DNA from: an uncultured Bacteroidota bacterium
Lineage (GTDB): Bacteria; Bacteroidota; Bacteroidia; B-17B0; Aurantibacillaceae
Direction: 5' to 3'
Assembly (NCBI GenBank): GCA_903834765.1
Contig: CAILKE010000004.1
Location: 124,001-188,000 of the forward strand
DNA: 64,000 nucleotides
Positions 8,108 through 16,630 of this stretch are shown here, one piece after another. Numbering within the stretch: the first letter of the stretch is position 1; each line of letters begins with the position of its first letter. Made by a program: the position numbers and the translations under genes. The notes under the pieces were generated by a model that did no database searches, was not told the DNA's origin, and saw only the letters and a program-made list of their open reading frames with translations.

Positions 8108-9883
8108 TTAATCTTCAACAGCAAAAATTTTATGAATAGCTCCCATATTTTTTTCTTTAATTATTTTACGCTTTAGGCTCATTTTTGGTGTTAATTCACC
8201 ACTTTCAATACTCCATTCTTTATCTAAAATGGCCACGCGTTTTAATTGCTCAAAAGGTGCGAGCGATTTATTAATGGACCTAATATGTTCATCAATAAAT
8301 TTTTTTAGATCTTCGTGCTTTGCCATTTCAGTATTAGTAGTCCAATTAATATTATTGTCTTTGCAGTATTCTTTAAAATTAATAAATGATGGAACGATTA
8401 TGGCAGATGCAAATTTTTGATTTTCTCCAACAACCATGCTTTGTTCCACAAAACGACTTTCCTTGATCATATTTTCTATCATCAACGGCGCAATATATTT
8501 CCCTGAACTTGTTTTAAAAATTTCTTTTTTGCGATCCGTGATTTTTAAAAAACGTTTATCTACAAAGGTTCCAACGTCTCCAGTATGAAACCACCCTTGT
8601 TTATCTATTACTTCGGCGGTAGCTTCAGGGTTTCTATAATAGCCTAACATAACATTGGGACCTTTTACTAAAATTTCACTATCTTCTTCTGCTATCTTCA
8701 CGTCAACACCATTTATTACAGGGCCAACCGTACCAATACGAATATTGTCTTTTCCGAATTTATTAACGCTAACAACCACACATGTTTCGGTTAATCCATA
8801 GCCTTGCAGGCAAGTGATTTTGGCACATAGAAATATTCGTTCAAGTTTCGGATTTAAAGCCGCACCACCTGATGCGATACAAACTAATTTTCCTCCCACA
8901 GCATCTCGCCATTTGCTGTATACTAGTTTGTCGGCTAGTTTATGTTGTATAGCATATAAAAATCCATTTCTGTTATCAGGCTCATATTTGTTGGCAATAC
9001 GCATACTCCAATCAAAAATAATACGCTTAAAGCCAGTGAGTTTTTGGCCAGTAGCAGTAATTTTTTCGTAAACACGCTCAATCAATCTTGGCACTGAAAC
9101 AAATATTTGAGGTTGAATTTCTTTCAAATTATCTCCAATTGTTTCTAATCCTTCTGCATAATATATAGAAACACCATTATATAAATACAAAGTACTAATC
9201 ATTCGTTCATATACATGATTGAGAGGTAAAAAGCTAAGTGCTTTCCACCAACTTGCAAAGGGGACAAATCCATCACAAGCCAAAACATTAGAAACTAAAT
9301 TATTATGAGTTATCATCACTCCCTTTGGAGTTCCTGTTGTTCCTGATGTGTAAAGGATAGTTAATAAATCATTTGGAAGAATGGAGTTCTTAATGTTATT
9401 TAATTTTTCTTCGTTACCATTTTTTTTCCCGAGTTCAATAAAATCAGTAAACGACATAATCCCTTCTATAGGATTAAAACTAATCACATGTTTAAGATGA
9501 GGAAGTTCTTTTTCTAGCTGAGTGAGTTTCGCTAAAATTGATTTATCTGAAATAAACACCATTTTTACTTCAGCATGATTAAGTATAAATTGTAAATCAT
9601 GATTGCTAATTGTAGGGAATATTGGAACGGTTACAACGTTGGCTTGTTGGCAGCCAAAATCACAAAAATTCCATTCAGGTCTGTTATTAGATATAATAGC
9701 AACTTTGTCTTTATGTGTTATTCCCATTGCTATTAACCCATGGCTTACATAATCGCAGTTGTTTATAACATCACCACTACTGTATTTTTTCCACTGCTTA
9801 TTTTCTTTCCCACATAATACATCATCTTTGATGAATTGTGTTTTGTAAAGATCTAATATATCAAATACGCGAGTAATGCTCAT
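8108..9883 (-). CDS. long-chain fatty-acid-CoA ligase (AMP-forming)
   Basis: 591-aa adenylate-forming enzyme of the FadD15 type that activates fatty acids to acyl-CoA through an acyl-AMP. Motifs: P-loop LTILYTSGTTGTPKGVMITH (about residues 174-193), GYGLTETCVVVSV (A5 motif), GWFHTGDVGTF and the hinge DRKKEIFKTSSGKYIAP. FKEYCKDNNINW near the C-terminus is family-typical. It lies just upstream of mutY on the minus strand. No membrane segments are evident, so action is cytoplasmic or membrane-peripheral. Confidence 0.92.
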   Translation of the reverse strand: MSITRVFDILDLYKTQFIKDDVLCGKENKQWKKYSSGDVINNCDYVSHGLIAMGITHKDKVAIISNNRPEWNFCDFGCQQANVVTVPIFPTISNHDLQFILNHAEVKMVFISDKSILAKLTQLEKELPHLKHVISFNPIEGIMSFTDFIELGKKNGNEEKLNNIKNSILPNDLLTILYTSGTTGTPKGVMITHNNLVSNVLACDGFVPFASWWKALSFLPLNHVYERMISTLYLYNGVSIYYAEGLETIGDNLKEIQPQIFVSVPRLIERVYEKITATGQKLTGFKRIIFDWSMRIANKYEPDNRNGFLYAIQHKLADKLVYSKWRDAVGGKLVCIASGGAALNPKLERIFLCAKITCLQGYGLTETCVVVSVNKFGKDNIRIGTVGPVINGVDVKIAEEDSEILVKGPNVMLGYYRNPEATAEVIDKQGWFHTGDVGTFVDKRFLKITDRKKEIFKTSSGKYIAPLMIENMIKESRFVEQSMVVGENQKFASAIIVPSFINFKEYCKDNNINWTTNTEMAKHEDLKKFIDEHIRSINKSLAPFEQLKRVAILDKEWSIESGELTPKMSLKRKIIKEKNMGAIHKIFAVED

Positions 9884-9941
9884 GTTTTTATTTTTACAAA
9901 TTAAAGAATACTAATTATAAACGATAATGCTAGCTAATGGT

Positions 9942-10418
9942 TTAAAAGTGTAAGAGCTCAAGTACTTGTGTTAGGTACATTTTATCAGTTTCGTCAAAGG
10001 TTTTGTATGTATCGCTATCAATGTCTAACACACCAACGATGTGTTTATTGGCATCATAAATAGGCAGTACAATTTCTGATTTAGATAAGGAACTACAGGC
10101 AATGTGTCCAGGAAACAAATCAACATCATCTACAATAAGAACCTCATTATTTTTCCAAGCAGTGCCACAAACACCCTTCCCTAAAGGAATGCGAGTGCAA
10201 GCAACAGGTCCTTGGAATGGAGCTAATACTAATTGATTATCTTTTACCAAATAAAAACCCACCCAAAAAAAATCGAATCCAAATTTTAAAGCGGCACATA
10301 CATTAGCCAAATTAGCAATCAGATCCGACTCTGCTTCTACTAATGCTTTTATTTGCGGCAAGAGTGATTTGTATTTTTCTTCTTTTGTAGTGCCTTGTAT
10401 TTGTAAGTCTTCTGCCAT
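9942..10418 (-). CDS. msrC: free methionine-(R)-sulfoxide reductase (GAF domain)
   Basis: 158-aa single GAF domain that reduces free Met-R-sulfoxide. The three redox cysteines are present with the family spacing C-x9-C-x23-C: ACTRIPLGKGVCGTA and later GHIACSSLSKSE. FFWVGFYLVKDNQLVLAPFQGP and VGVLDIDSDTYKTFDETD are the canonical flanking motifs. The gene precedes the acyl-CoA ligase on the same strand with a gap of about 60 bp and diverges from the 2'-5' RNA ligase-like gene. Confidence 0.92.
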   Translation of the reverse strand: MAEDLQIQGTTKEEKYKSLLPQIKALVEAESDLIANLANVCAALKFGFDFFWVGFYLVKDNQLVLAPFQGPVACTRIPLGKGVCGTAWKNNEVLIVDDVDLFPGHIACSSLSKSEIVLPIYDANKHIVGVLDIDSDTYKTFDETDKMYLTQVLELLHF

Positions 10419-10493
10419 GCTGTTCGTAATTTAACACATTAAAAATACTGATTTTTATATTAATGGCTATTTTTGTTTTCAATCTTATAAGAA

Positions 10494-11054
10494 GTGAATC
10501 AAGAATATTTTATAGCTATTGTTCCACCTGAACCTATTTTATCAAACATAACTGCGATTAAAACGGAGTTATTTCAAAACTATGGTAGTAAAGGAGCTCT
10601 TCGTTCCCCGGCTCATATTACTTTACATATGCCGTTTAGTTGGGATGATGAAAAAGAAGAAAAGCTAATTTCTAATTTAGAGGCATTTCAGTTTAATCAG
10701 AAAGTTGAAATTGAATTGAAAAATTATGATTGCTTTGAGCCGCGTGTTATTTTTATTTCTACTTCAGAAAACGAACAGTTAAAAGCATTACAAAAAAACT
10801 TAGTACAACATTGTAAAAAACATTTACAGTTATTTAATCAGGCAGATGATATGCGTGGCTTTCATCCTCATGTTACAGTGGCTTTCCGAGATTTAAAAAA
10901 GCCAGTATTCTATAAAATATGGGAAGTATATAAAGATAAAAACTTTAATGCTCAGTTTATAAGCCGTCATATTTGCTTAATGAAAAACATAAATGACAAA
11001 TGGCAAGTTTATAAAACATTTGATTTTACGAGAGAGATTAATTTAATTTTTTAA
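10494..11054 (+). CDS. 2'-5' RNA ligase / 2H phosphoesterase family protein
   Basis: 186 aa with the two His-containing motifs of the 2H superfamily: AHITLHMPF (about residues 40-48) and HPHVTVAFRDL (about 122-132). Family members are cyclic phosphodiesterases or RNA ligases; the cellular substrate is unknown. The start is a GTG at 10494, directly followed by NQEYFIAIVPPEP, which is the usual N-terminus; no upstream ATG is in frame. A TATTTTTG box sits at 10468-10475 but has no matching -33 element. Confidence 0.85.
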   Translation: MNQEYFIAIVPPEPILSNITAIKTELFQNYGSKGALRSPAHITLHMPFSWDDEKEEKLISNLEAFQFNQKVEIELKNYDCFEPRVIFISTSENEQLKALQKNLVQHCKKHLQLFNQADDMRGFHPHVTVAFRDLKKPVFYKIWEVYKDKNFNAQFISRHICLMKNINDKWQVYKTFDFTREINLIF

Positions 11055-11120
11055 AATGATTGATTAAATTCAGGCCTACAAACTTATGCATACATTGGTA
11101 GTGGTGCGGTAGGCGTGGAC

Positions 11121-11236
11121 GAACGGTGCGAAATTTTGTTTTTATGGCAAATAGAGAGTAGGCTTTTGGAGCGCATAAAAACAAAATATGGCGTTCGTTC
11201 TTGACTTTTCTTTCTTTTGGTCAAGCAAAAGAAAAT
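11121..11236. repeat. nested imperfect inverted repeats in intergenic DNA
   Basis: Left arm 11121-11146 pairs with right arm 11174-11200; both carry ATTTTGTTTTTATG or its complement and a GAAC/GTTC tip. The loop is about 27 nt. A second stem-loop follows at 11206-11236 (CTTTCTTTTG, loop GTCAAG-like, CAAAAGAAA). The segment is much richer in G+C than nearby gaps and has no open reading frame. It lies between convergent genes, so the second hairpin may end transcription, while the first looks like a small repeated element. Confidence 0.5.
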
Positions 11237-11270
11237 AAAAAATAAAGTCCACTGTTTTTATCGAAGGGAC

Positions 11271-11690
11271 TTAATCCTTAATCCACATAAATACTTTTCC
11301 ATTATCTCTGTATTGATCAAAGTCTTTATTAAATGTAATGGTACAAAAATCAATGAATGGTAATATGCCAAAAACACCACCAAGGCTTGCTATATAAGCA
11401 ATTGGCACATAAGGCTTAGTGCCTAAATAAATTCGATGTAAGCCAACAATGCCAAAAGGAAAAGGAAAAGCAAGGACAGCAGCTGTAATTTTTTTATTGA
11501 GTTTTTGCTTTTTTTTAAAGAGTTGAAAAATCGGGTTGGGTTTTTTATTATTTATAGTGGTTGATAATTCTATGGTTTCAGAACACATAATATTACCTAT
11601 ACTATCTATATATTCAACCGTAATAGAATCGTTATTTGAAAACAAATTTAATGTTGTGAAAACAAATAAAACATATAGAATAGTTTTCAT
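11271..11690 (-). CDS. TM2-domain membrane protein
   Basis: 139 aa with a signal peptide (LYVLFVFTTLNLFS). The TM2 domain occupies about residues 70-125: KKITAAVLAFPFPFGIVGLHRIYLGTKPY, a turn, then YIASLGGVFGILPFIDFCTI. It gives two membrane helices joined by a short loop. Function unknown. It follows the SCO gene by 7 bp on the same strand and is the last gene of the three-gene SCO operon. Confidence 0.78.
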   Translation of the reverse strand: MKTILYVLFVFTTLNLFSNNDSITVEYIDSIGNIMCSETIELSTTINNKKPNPIFQLFKKKQKLNKKITAAVLAFPFPFGIVGLHRIYLGTKPYVPIAYIASLGGVFGILPFIDFCTITFNKDFDQYRDNGKVFMWIKD

Positions 11691-11697
11691 TGCTAAT

Positions 11698-12333
11698 TTA
11701 TTCTGCTTTTAATAATTTAATATCAGAAATCAATTTGGCTACAGCCACGCTATCTGTGCCGTCATACATCCCTCTGATGCGTTTGTGAGTATCTATTAAA
11801 AGCAACAATTCGCTATGTAAAAACCCTTCAGGTGTTCCATCATCTTGTAAGGCATTTACCAAATAGCTGTAGCGGGCCATGTCATATATTTCTTTTTTAT
11901 TGCCAGTTAAAAAATGCCATTTGTTTTTAATTGCACCATAAATTTGGGCATATCCATTAAGCACTTCAACAGTATCATGCATTGGGTTTACTGTATGTGA
12001 TAAAATTAGGACACTATCATCTTTTGCAAATGCTTTTTGTACATTCATCAACTGCGAGCTCATTTGTGGACAAATACTTTGGCAGGTTGCAAAAAAGAAA
12101 TCAGCTACATAAATTTTATTAGTAATTGTTTTTTCGGTAATCGTATCGTGATATTGATTAATAAAGGAAAATGGTTGAATCGTGTGATAGATAGTATCCC
12201 TTACTTCACTCCCGATTGCTTTCTTTTCTCCAAAAACAGGTAATACTAATTTTTCTGTATTTACATGTCCCCTGCATCCAATTATAAATAGTGTTATTAT
12301 AAATAGGAATGAATAGTTAAATTGCTTTCTCAT
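11698..12333 (-). CDS. SCO1/SenC-family copper-binding lipoprotein
   Basis: 211-aa lipoprotein (lipobox LFIIGC) with a thioredoxin fold. The copper ligands are present: CQSICP (CxxxC) in DFFFATCQSICPQMSSQL and the distant His in FLHSELLLLID. SCO proteins help assemble the CuA site of cytochrome oxidase or act as thiol-disulfide reductases. Its ATG overlaps the stop codon of the upstream SCO-like gene (TAATG), indicating translational coupling. No cytochrome oxidase genes are in the window. Confidence 0.88.
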   Translation of the reverse strand: MRKQFNYSFLFIITLFIIGCRGHVNTEKLVLPVFGEKKAIGSEVRDTIYHTIQPFSFINQYHDTITEKTITNKIYVADFFFATCQSICPQMSSQLMNVQKAFAKDDSVLILSHTVNPMHDTVEVLNGYAQIYGAIKNKWHFLTGNKKEIYDMARYSYLVNALQDDGTPEGFLHSELLLLIDTHKRIRGMYDGTDSVAVAKLISDIKLLKAE

Positions 12334-13001
12334 TATTTGGATTCAATTTTATTTTGATTCAACATATCTTGTTTTTCTTCTTTTAATCGTAAATGTTGGT
12401 ATTCATCAATCAAACGTTTTATTTCACTTACATAACGCCCATCATAATAACCTCTTATATGACGGTGTTTGTCTATTAATACAAAAAAACTATAATCAAT
12501 GTAATAGGGCTTTGCTTTAAAATAGCAGTAATTTAGGCTATCAAAAGCAGATGACTTGCAAAATAAATTTAAAATATTTGAATTGTCTAGGCACATTTTT
12601 TCAAATTCACTGAAACAATTTGTACTATAAATTCCATCGCAAGGTGTTACTATCACAAATGGTATTTCTTTAATTTTAGTTTTATTAAACTGAATATATT
12701 CACTTAATCCAGCCATGCGGTAATTGTCTTTTTTATAGGCTTGCTTAATAAAACTCACTACAAATAAAGGGTATTGAATGGTGTCTAATCGTTTAATTTC
12801 TAAGCCCGATATACTATCCGGTTTTAAAGATCTGACATTAAATGTTTCATTAACTATTTGATATATGGTATCTTTTCCTTTTGTTGTTTTAACCCCATAA
12901 TAAGGGAGTTTGGAGGAATTGATTGTTGTAAATTCTAAAATTAATTTTAGCCCTGCTGGAAATAGAAGAATAAGTAAGAAAAGGTATTTTTTGTTTTTCA
13001 T
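12333..13001 (-). CDS. SCO-like protein lacking the copper motif
   Basis: 222 aa with an N-terminal hydrophobic anchor (YLFLLILLFPAGLKLIL). The C-terminus SFFVLIDKHRHIRGYYDGRYVSEIKRLIDEY matches the final strand-helix of Bacteroidota SCO proteins and parallels the neighbour's LLLLIDTHKRIRGMYDGTDS. No CxxxC is present. Other cysteines (TPCDGIYSTNCFSEFEKMC) could pair but do not match the SCO site. I infer a degenerate or repurposed SCO paralogue working with the intact copy just downstream. Confidence 0.65.
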   Translation of the reverse strand: MKNKKYLFLLILLFPAGLKLILEFTTINSSKLPYYGVKTTKGKDTIYQIVNETFNVRSLKPDSISGLEIKRLDTIQYPLFVVSFIKQAYKKDNYRMAGLSEYIQFNKTKIKEIPFVIVTPCDGIYSTNCFSEFEKMCLDNSNILNLFCKSSAFDSLNYCYFKAKPYYIDYSFFVLIDKHRHIRGYYDGRYVSEIKRLIDEYQHLRLKEEKQDMLNQNKIESK

Positions 13002-13038
13002 TTAAAGCTGATGTTATTTATTCTTGATATGGTTTTCG

Positions 13039-13473
13039 TTAAAAATTCCTTTTTTTAATGCTTAAGGCAACCATTTCTTCAATTTTTTTTAATAATAATA
13101 CCTTGTGAGCGTTTTTAATACCTAGGATAGAAATATTTTCCTCATCATTATCGTTATATACGATTGTTATATAGTTTGATTTTTTGTTATTTACCGATTT
13201 TGCATCTAAATAATAAAACTGTTTATGAGACAGTAAACTTTGTTTAATTTCAAAACGATCTTCATACACTATAGCATATGGGTTTACTAATAACCATAAG
13301 GCTTGTAGAGTTAAAATAACGCCTGGCACGCCAATTAAGGTCCCCCATGGATTCGTTTTTTTTAAGGTGTAAATTGCTAAACAATCAATGCTAATAGCGA
13401 TAATGGTTAGGGTAATTACAAACAGCATATTTCGTTCGAAATATTCTTTAGGTTCTTCGTCTTTGTTTTTCAC
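13039..13473 (-). CDS. small membrane protein with PH-like C-terminal domain
   Basis: 144 aa: two hydrophobic helices (MLFVITLTIIAISIDCLAIYTL and LIGVPGVILTLQALWLLV), then a soluble segment (YAIVYEDRFEIKQSLLSHKQFYYLDAKSV) like bacterial PH-domain membrane proteins. The start is GTG at 13473; an alternative is the Met at residue 16. A TAACTTTG box stands only 5 bp before the GTG, so a leaderless transcript is possible. It precedes the SCO genes by 37 bp. Specific function unknown. Confidence 0.6.
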   Translation of the reverse strand: MKNKDEEPKEYFERNMLFVITLTIIAISIDCLAIYTLKKTNPWGTLIGVPGVILTLQALWLLVNPYAIVYEDRFEIKQSLLSHKQFYYLDAKSVNNKKSNYITIVYNDNDEENISILGIKNAHKVLLLKKIEEMVALSIKKRNF

Positions 13474-13602
13474 AATGCAAAGTTAAAAATTAAACTTCTT
13501 TAACTTTTGTTTTTCAAATATATTTTTTATACTTGTTATTATTAAATAAACAATAGTGTAACGTTTTGAGCTATATTGCGTTATACTATTAAAACTACTA
13601 AA

Positions 13603-15135
13603 ATGCTAACTAAACTGAACCAAATAATCAGAACGACTCTATTAGCGTCGGTTTTGACAACAGGTAATGTGTTTGCACAAAACACACTTACTATTTCTGA
13701 TAATCCAGTGGCAGCTATGCTCGATAGTTTAGCAAATCAGAAAGTGCTTGAAAAAGCCTTATTGAAGCCGATTTATCCTAAAACGAACAAATATAAATTT
13801 GCTCCGGATAGTGTTCCTCGTTGCGAAGATTTTGTTTATGAAAGTCGGTTAGCAAAACTTGATGCCGTTTCACCCTTTGATTTGGTTTATAACCCTCATG
13901 TTAAAGGTTTTATAGAGCTATACGCTGTTCGTAAACGTGAATTAGTAAGTCGTATGATGGGATTATCTCAGTTATATTATCCAATGTTTGAAGAAATCTT
14001 TGATAAACATAATATTCCTTTAGAATTAAAACATTTAGCGGTAATTGAATCAGCTTTAAATCCAACAGCTCGCTCAAGATGTGGAGCTACTGGTTTATGG
14101 CAGTTTATGTACCCCACAGGTAAAATGTATGGTTTAACAGTAACATCGTATATAGATGAGCGTTCAGATGTGTATAAAGCTACTGAGGCTGCTGCCGAAT
14201 ACCTTAAAAGTTTGTATAGTATGTTTGGTGATTGGCAAATGGTTTTAGCAGCATATAATGCTGGACCAGGAACTATTAGTAAAGCCATACGCCGTAGTGG
14301 TGGTAAAAGAACATATTGGGAAATTCGCCCTTTTTTACCCACAGAAACTCAGGCATACGTTCCAGCTTTTATTGCTGCAAATTATGTAATGAATTATCCA
14401 ACGGAACACAATATTTATGCATCAACACCTCGCAAAACATATTTTGAAGTGGATACAGCTGTTGTAAAGGAACCAATGACATTTAATCAACTATCGGCAG
14501 CTTTAGATATTTCTGTAGAGGAAATCATGTATTTTAATCCTCAGTATCGTAAAAATGAGATTCCATCAGGAGGATTTAGCCTCACTTTACCTAAATCTAA
14601 AATCGGCACTTTTGTTTCTAACGAATCTGAGATTTACGCAACGATTAAATCACAAAAATTAACGGTAGAAGAAAATTCTGTGGCTGTTAAGGAAATCCAA
14701 AAAACACATACTGTAAGAAATGGCGAAAAACTCAGCGCAATAGCCCGCAAATATGGTGTAACCGTTGCCGATATCAAAAGCTGGAACTATATTGGTAAGA
14801 AGGGTGTAAGAGCAGGTAAAAAACTAATAGTATATGTTCGTCAAGAAGTTCCATCTCAGGGAACTACTAATACAAAATCAGACGATTCAAAGGATCCACA
14901 AACAAATATAGCATCAATTAATAAAGTTGATACTACCGTTGAGTCTAAAAAAATTGCCGATAACTCAGTAGAATCAGGTAAATACAAGTATCATAAAGTT
15001 GAAAAAGGAGAAACTTTATATCGTCTATCTAAAAAGTATGGCGTTAGTGTAGAAAATTTAACAGAACTAAATAATCTGAAAAAAAATGCTCAATTACTTC
15101 GTGGGCAAAGAATTAAAGTGAAACAAGTTTTATAA
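13603..15135 (+). CDS. MltD-like membrane-bound lytic transglycosylase with LysM domains
   Basis: Periplasmic peptidoglycan-cleaving enzyme. I chose the ATG at 13603 over a TTG 27 bp upstream because it begins the signal peptide (LASVLTTGNVFAQ). The SLT domain contains catalytic Glu in LAVIESALNPTARS, followed by GATGLWQFMYPTGKMYGL, LAAYNAGPGTI and TQAYVPAFIAANYV. Two LysM modules follow: HTVRNGEKLSAIARKYGV and KYHKVEKGETLYRLSKKYGV near the C-terminus. About 510 aa, normal for the family. A strong terminator follows the stop codon. Confidence 0.9.
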   Translation: MLTKLNQIIRTTLLASVLTTGNVFAQNTLTISDNPVAAMLDSLANQKVLEKALLKPIYPKTNKYKFAPDSVPRCEDFVYESRLAKLDAVSPFDLVYNPHVKGFIELYAVRKRELVSRMMGLSQLYYPMFEEIFDKHNIPLELKHLAVIESALNPTARSRCGATGLWQFMYPTGKMYGLTVTSYIDERSDVYKATEAAAEYLKSLYSMFGDWQMVLAAYNAGPGTISKAIRRSGGKRTYWEIRPFLPTETQAYVPAFIAANYVMNYPTEHNIYASTPRKTYFEVDTAVVKEPMTFNQLSAALDISVEEIMYFNPQYRKNEIPSGGFSLTLPKSKIGTFVSNESEIYATIKSQKLTVEENSVAVKEIQKTHTVRNGEKLSAIARKYGVTVADIKSWNYIGKKGVRAGKKLIVYVRQEVPSQGTTNTKSDDSKDPQTNIASINKVDTTVESKKIADNSVESGKYKYHKVEKGETLYRLSKKYGVSVENLTELNNLKKNAQLLRGQRIKVKQVL

Positions 15136-15142
15136 TAAAATG

Positions 15143-15166
15143 AACCCTCTGAGAAATCAGAGGGTT
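15143..15166 (+). terminator. Rho-independent terminator of the lytic transglycosylase gene
   Basis: Ten-base stem AACCCTCTGA / TCAGAGGGTT with a GAAA loop, followed by a T run, 7 bp after the stop codon at 15135. Confidence 0.9.
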
Positions 15167-15226
15167 TTTTGTTTGAAAAGATCTTTACCGACCTAAACTT
15201 TATGTGTTGTAAATTGTTTGTGGAAT

Positions 15227-16555
15227 ATGAATAAAGTAGTTGTTTTTTGGTTTAGAAGAGACTTGCGGTTGAAGGATAATGCTGGACTTTATAGAGCTTT
15301 GAAAGCCGGTTTTCCTGTATTACCAATTTTTATTTTTGATAAAAACATATTAAGTAAATTACAAAACAAACAGGATAAACGTGTCGAATTTATTCATAGT
15401 GCTATTACAAATTTAGACGCTGAATTGCAAAAATTTGGTTCCACATTACTGGTATTTTATTCTACTCCTAACAACGTATTTAAAGAACTAACTTCTAAGT
15501 ATGATATACAAGCAGTTTATTGTAATCATGATTATGAGCCGGCAGCAATTGATAGAGATAATGATGTGCGTTTATTTGTTGAGAAGAAAGGCATATCATA
15601 TAAAAGCTTTAAAGATCAATGTTTATTTGAAAAGTTAGAAGTAACTAAAGATGATGGAAAACCATATACTATTTTTACACCTTATAGTCGAAAGTGGAAA
15701 TTAAAGTTAAATGATTTTTATGTGAAGCCTTATCCTACTGAAAAATATGTTGCTAATTTTTTCAAGATACATCATGTAAATAATTCCATTCCAACATTAA
15801 CGGAAATAGGCTTTAAATCAGCTAATTTGATTATTCCAAGCACAACTATAAAAAAACAGTTGATTACCAACTACAAAGAAAATCGTGATTTTCCTGCAAT
15901 AAATGGCACGAGTCGATTAAGCGTACATTTACGTTTTGGTACTATTAGTATTCGGGCTTTAGTAAAAGCCGCGCAGGGGCTAAATGAAACGTGGTTGAAC
16001 GAATTAATTTGGAGAGATTTTTATATGATGATTTTATCTAACTTCCCACATGCAGCTAAAAATTCGTTTAAACCACAGTATGATAAAATAGTTTGGCGCA
16101 ATAATGAAAGTGAGTTTACAGCTTGGTGTGAAGGTAATACTGGCTTTCCCATTGTAGATGCGGGGATGAGGGAATTAAACGAAACTGGCTTTATGCATAA
16201 TCGCGTGCGAATGATTGTAGCTAGTTTTTTAGTAAAAGATTTATTAATAGATTGGCGTTTGGGTGAAGCTTATTTTGCTGAAAAACTAATCGATTTTGAT
16301 TTAAGTGCAAATAATGGCGGATGGCAATGGGCTGCAGGTAGTGGCTGTGATGCAGCCCCCTATTTTAGAATTTTTAATCCTACTGAACAAATCAAAAAAT
16401 TTGATGCTCAATATGAGTATATTAAAAAGTGGGTGCCAGAGTTTAACACAGATCAATATGCCAAACCTATTGTTGATCATTCAAAAGCAAGACTCAGAAC
16501 TTTAGCAGCGTATAAGTTAGCCTTAACTGAAAATATGCAAACAAATTTATTTTAG
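15227..16555 (+). CDS. phrB: deoxyribodipyrimidine photo-lyase
   Basis: Class I DNA photolyase that repairs cyclobutane pyrimidine dimers with light through FAD. The N-terminal Rossmann domain opens with VVVFWFRRDLRLKDNAGL. The FAD domain has SRLSVHLRFGTISIR, LIWRDFYMMIL, DAGMRELNETGFMHNRVRM and DFDLSANNGGWQWAAGSGCDAAPYFRIFNP. A TTG nine bases upstream is in frame, but the ATG at 15227 starts exactly at the conserved N-terminus. About 442 aa, full length. Single gene with its own terminator. Confidence 0.95.
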   Translation: MNKVVVFWFRRDLRLKDNAGLYRALKAGFPVLPIFIFDKNILSKLQNKQDKRVEFIHSAITNLDAELQKFGSTLLVFYSTPNNVFKELTSKYDIQAVYCNHDYEPAAIDRDNDVRLFVEKKGISYKSFKDQCLFEKLEVTKDDGKPYTIFTPYSRKWKLKLNDFYVKPYPTEKYVANFFKIHHVNNSIPTLTEIGFKSANLIIPSTTIKKQLITNYKENRDFPAINGTSRLSVHLRFGTISIRALVKAAQGLNETWLNELIWRDFYMMILSNFPHAAKNSFKPQYDKIVWRNNESEFTAWCEGNTGFPIVDAGMRELNETGFMHNRVRMIVASFLVKDLLIDWRLGEAYFAEKLIDFDLSANNGGWQWAAGSGCDAAPYFRIFNPTEQIKKFDAQYEYIKKWVPEFNTDQYAKPIVDHSKARLRTLAAYKLALTENMQTNLF

Positions 16556-16574
16556 GCGCAGTTAACTTCGTTAA

Positions 16575-16613
16575 CAAAAAACCCCATCTGCATAAGCAGA
16601 TGTGGTTTTTTTA
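16575..16613. terminator. bidirectional terminator between convergent genes
   Basis: Stem AAAACCCCATCTGC / GCAGATGTGGTTTT (one mismatch) with loop ATAA. A-run on the left and T-run on the right let it serve both the photolyase gene and the minus-strand T9SS gene. Confidence 0.85.
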
Positions 16614-16630
16614 ATAATTGTTTTTTGTAA

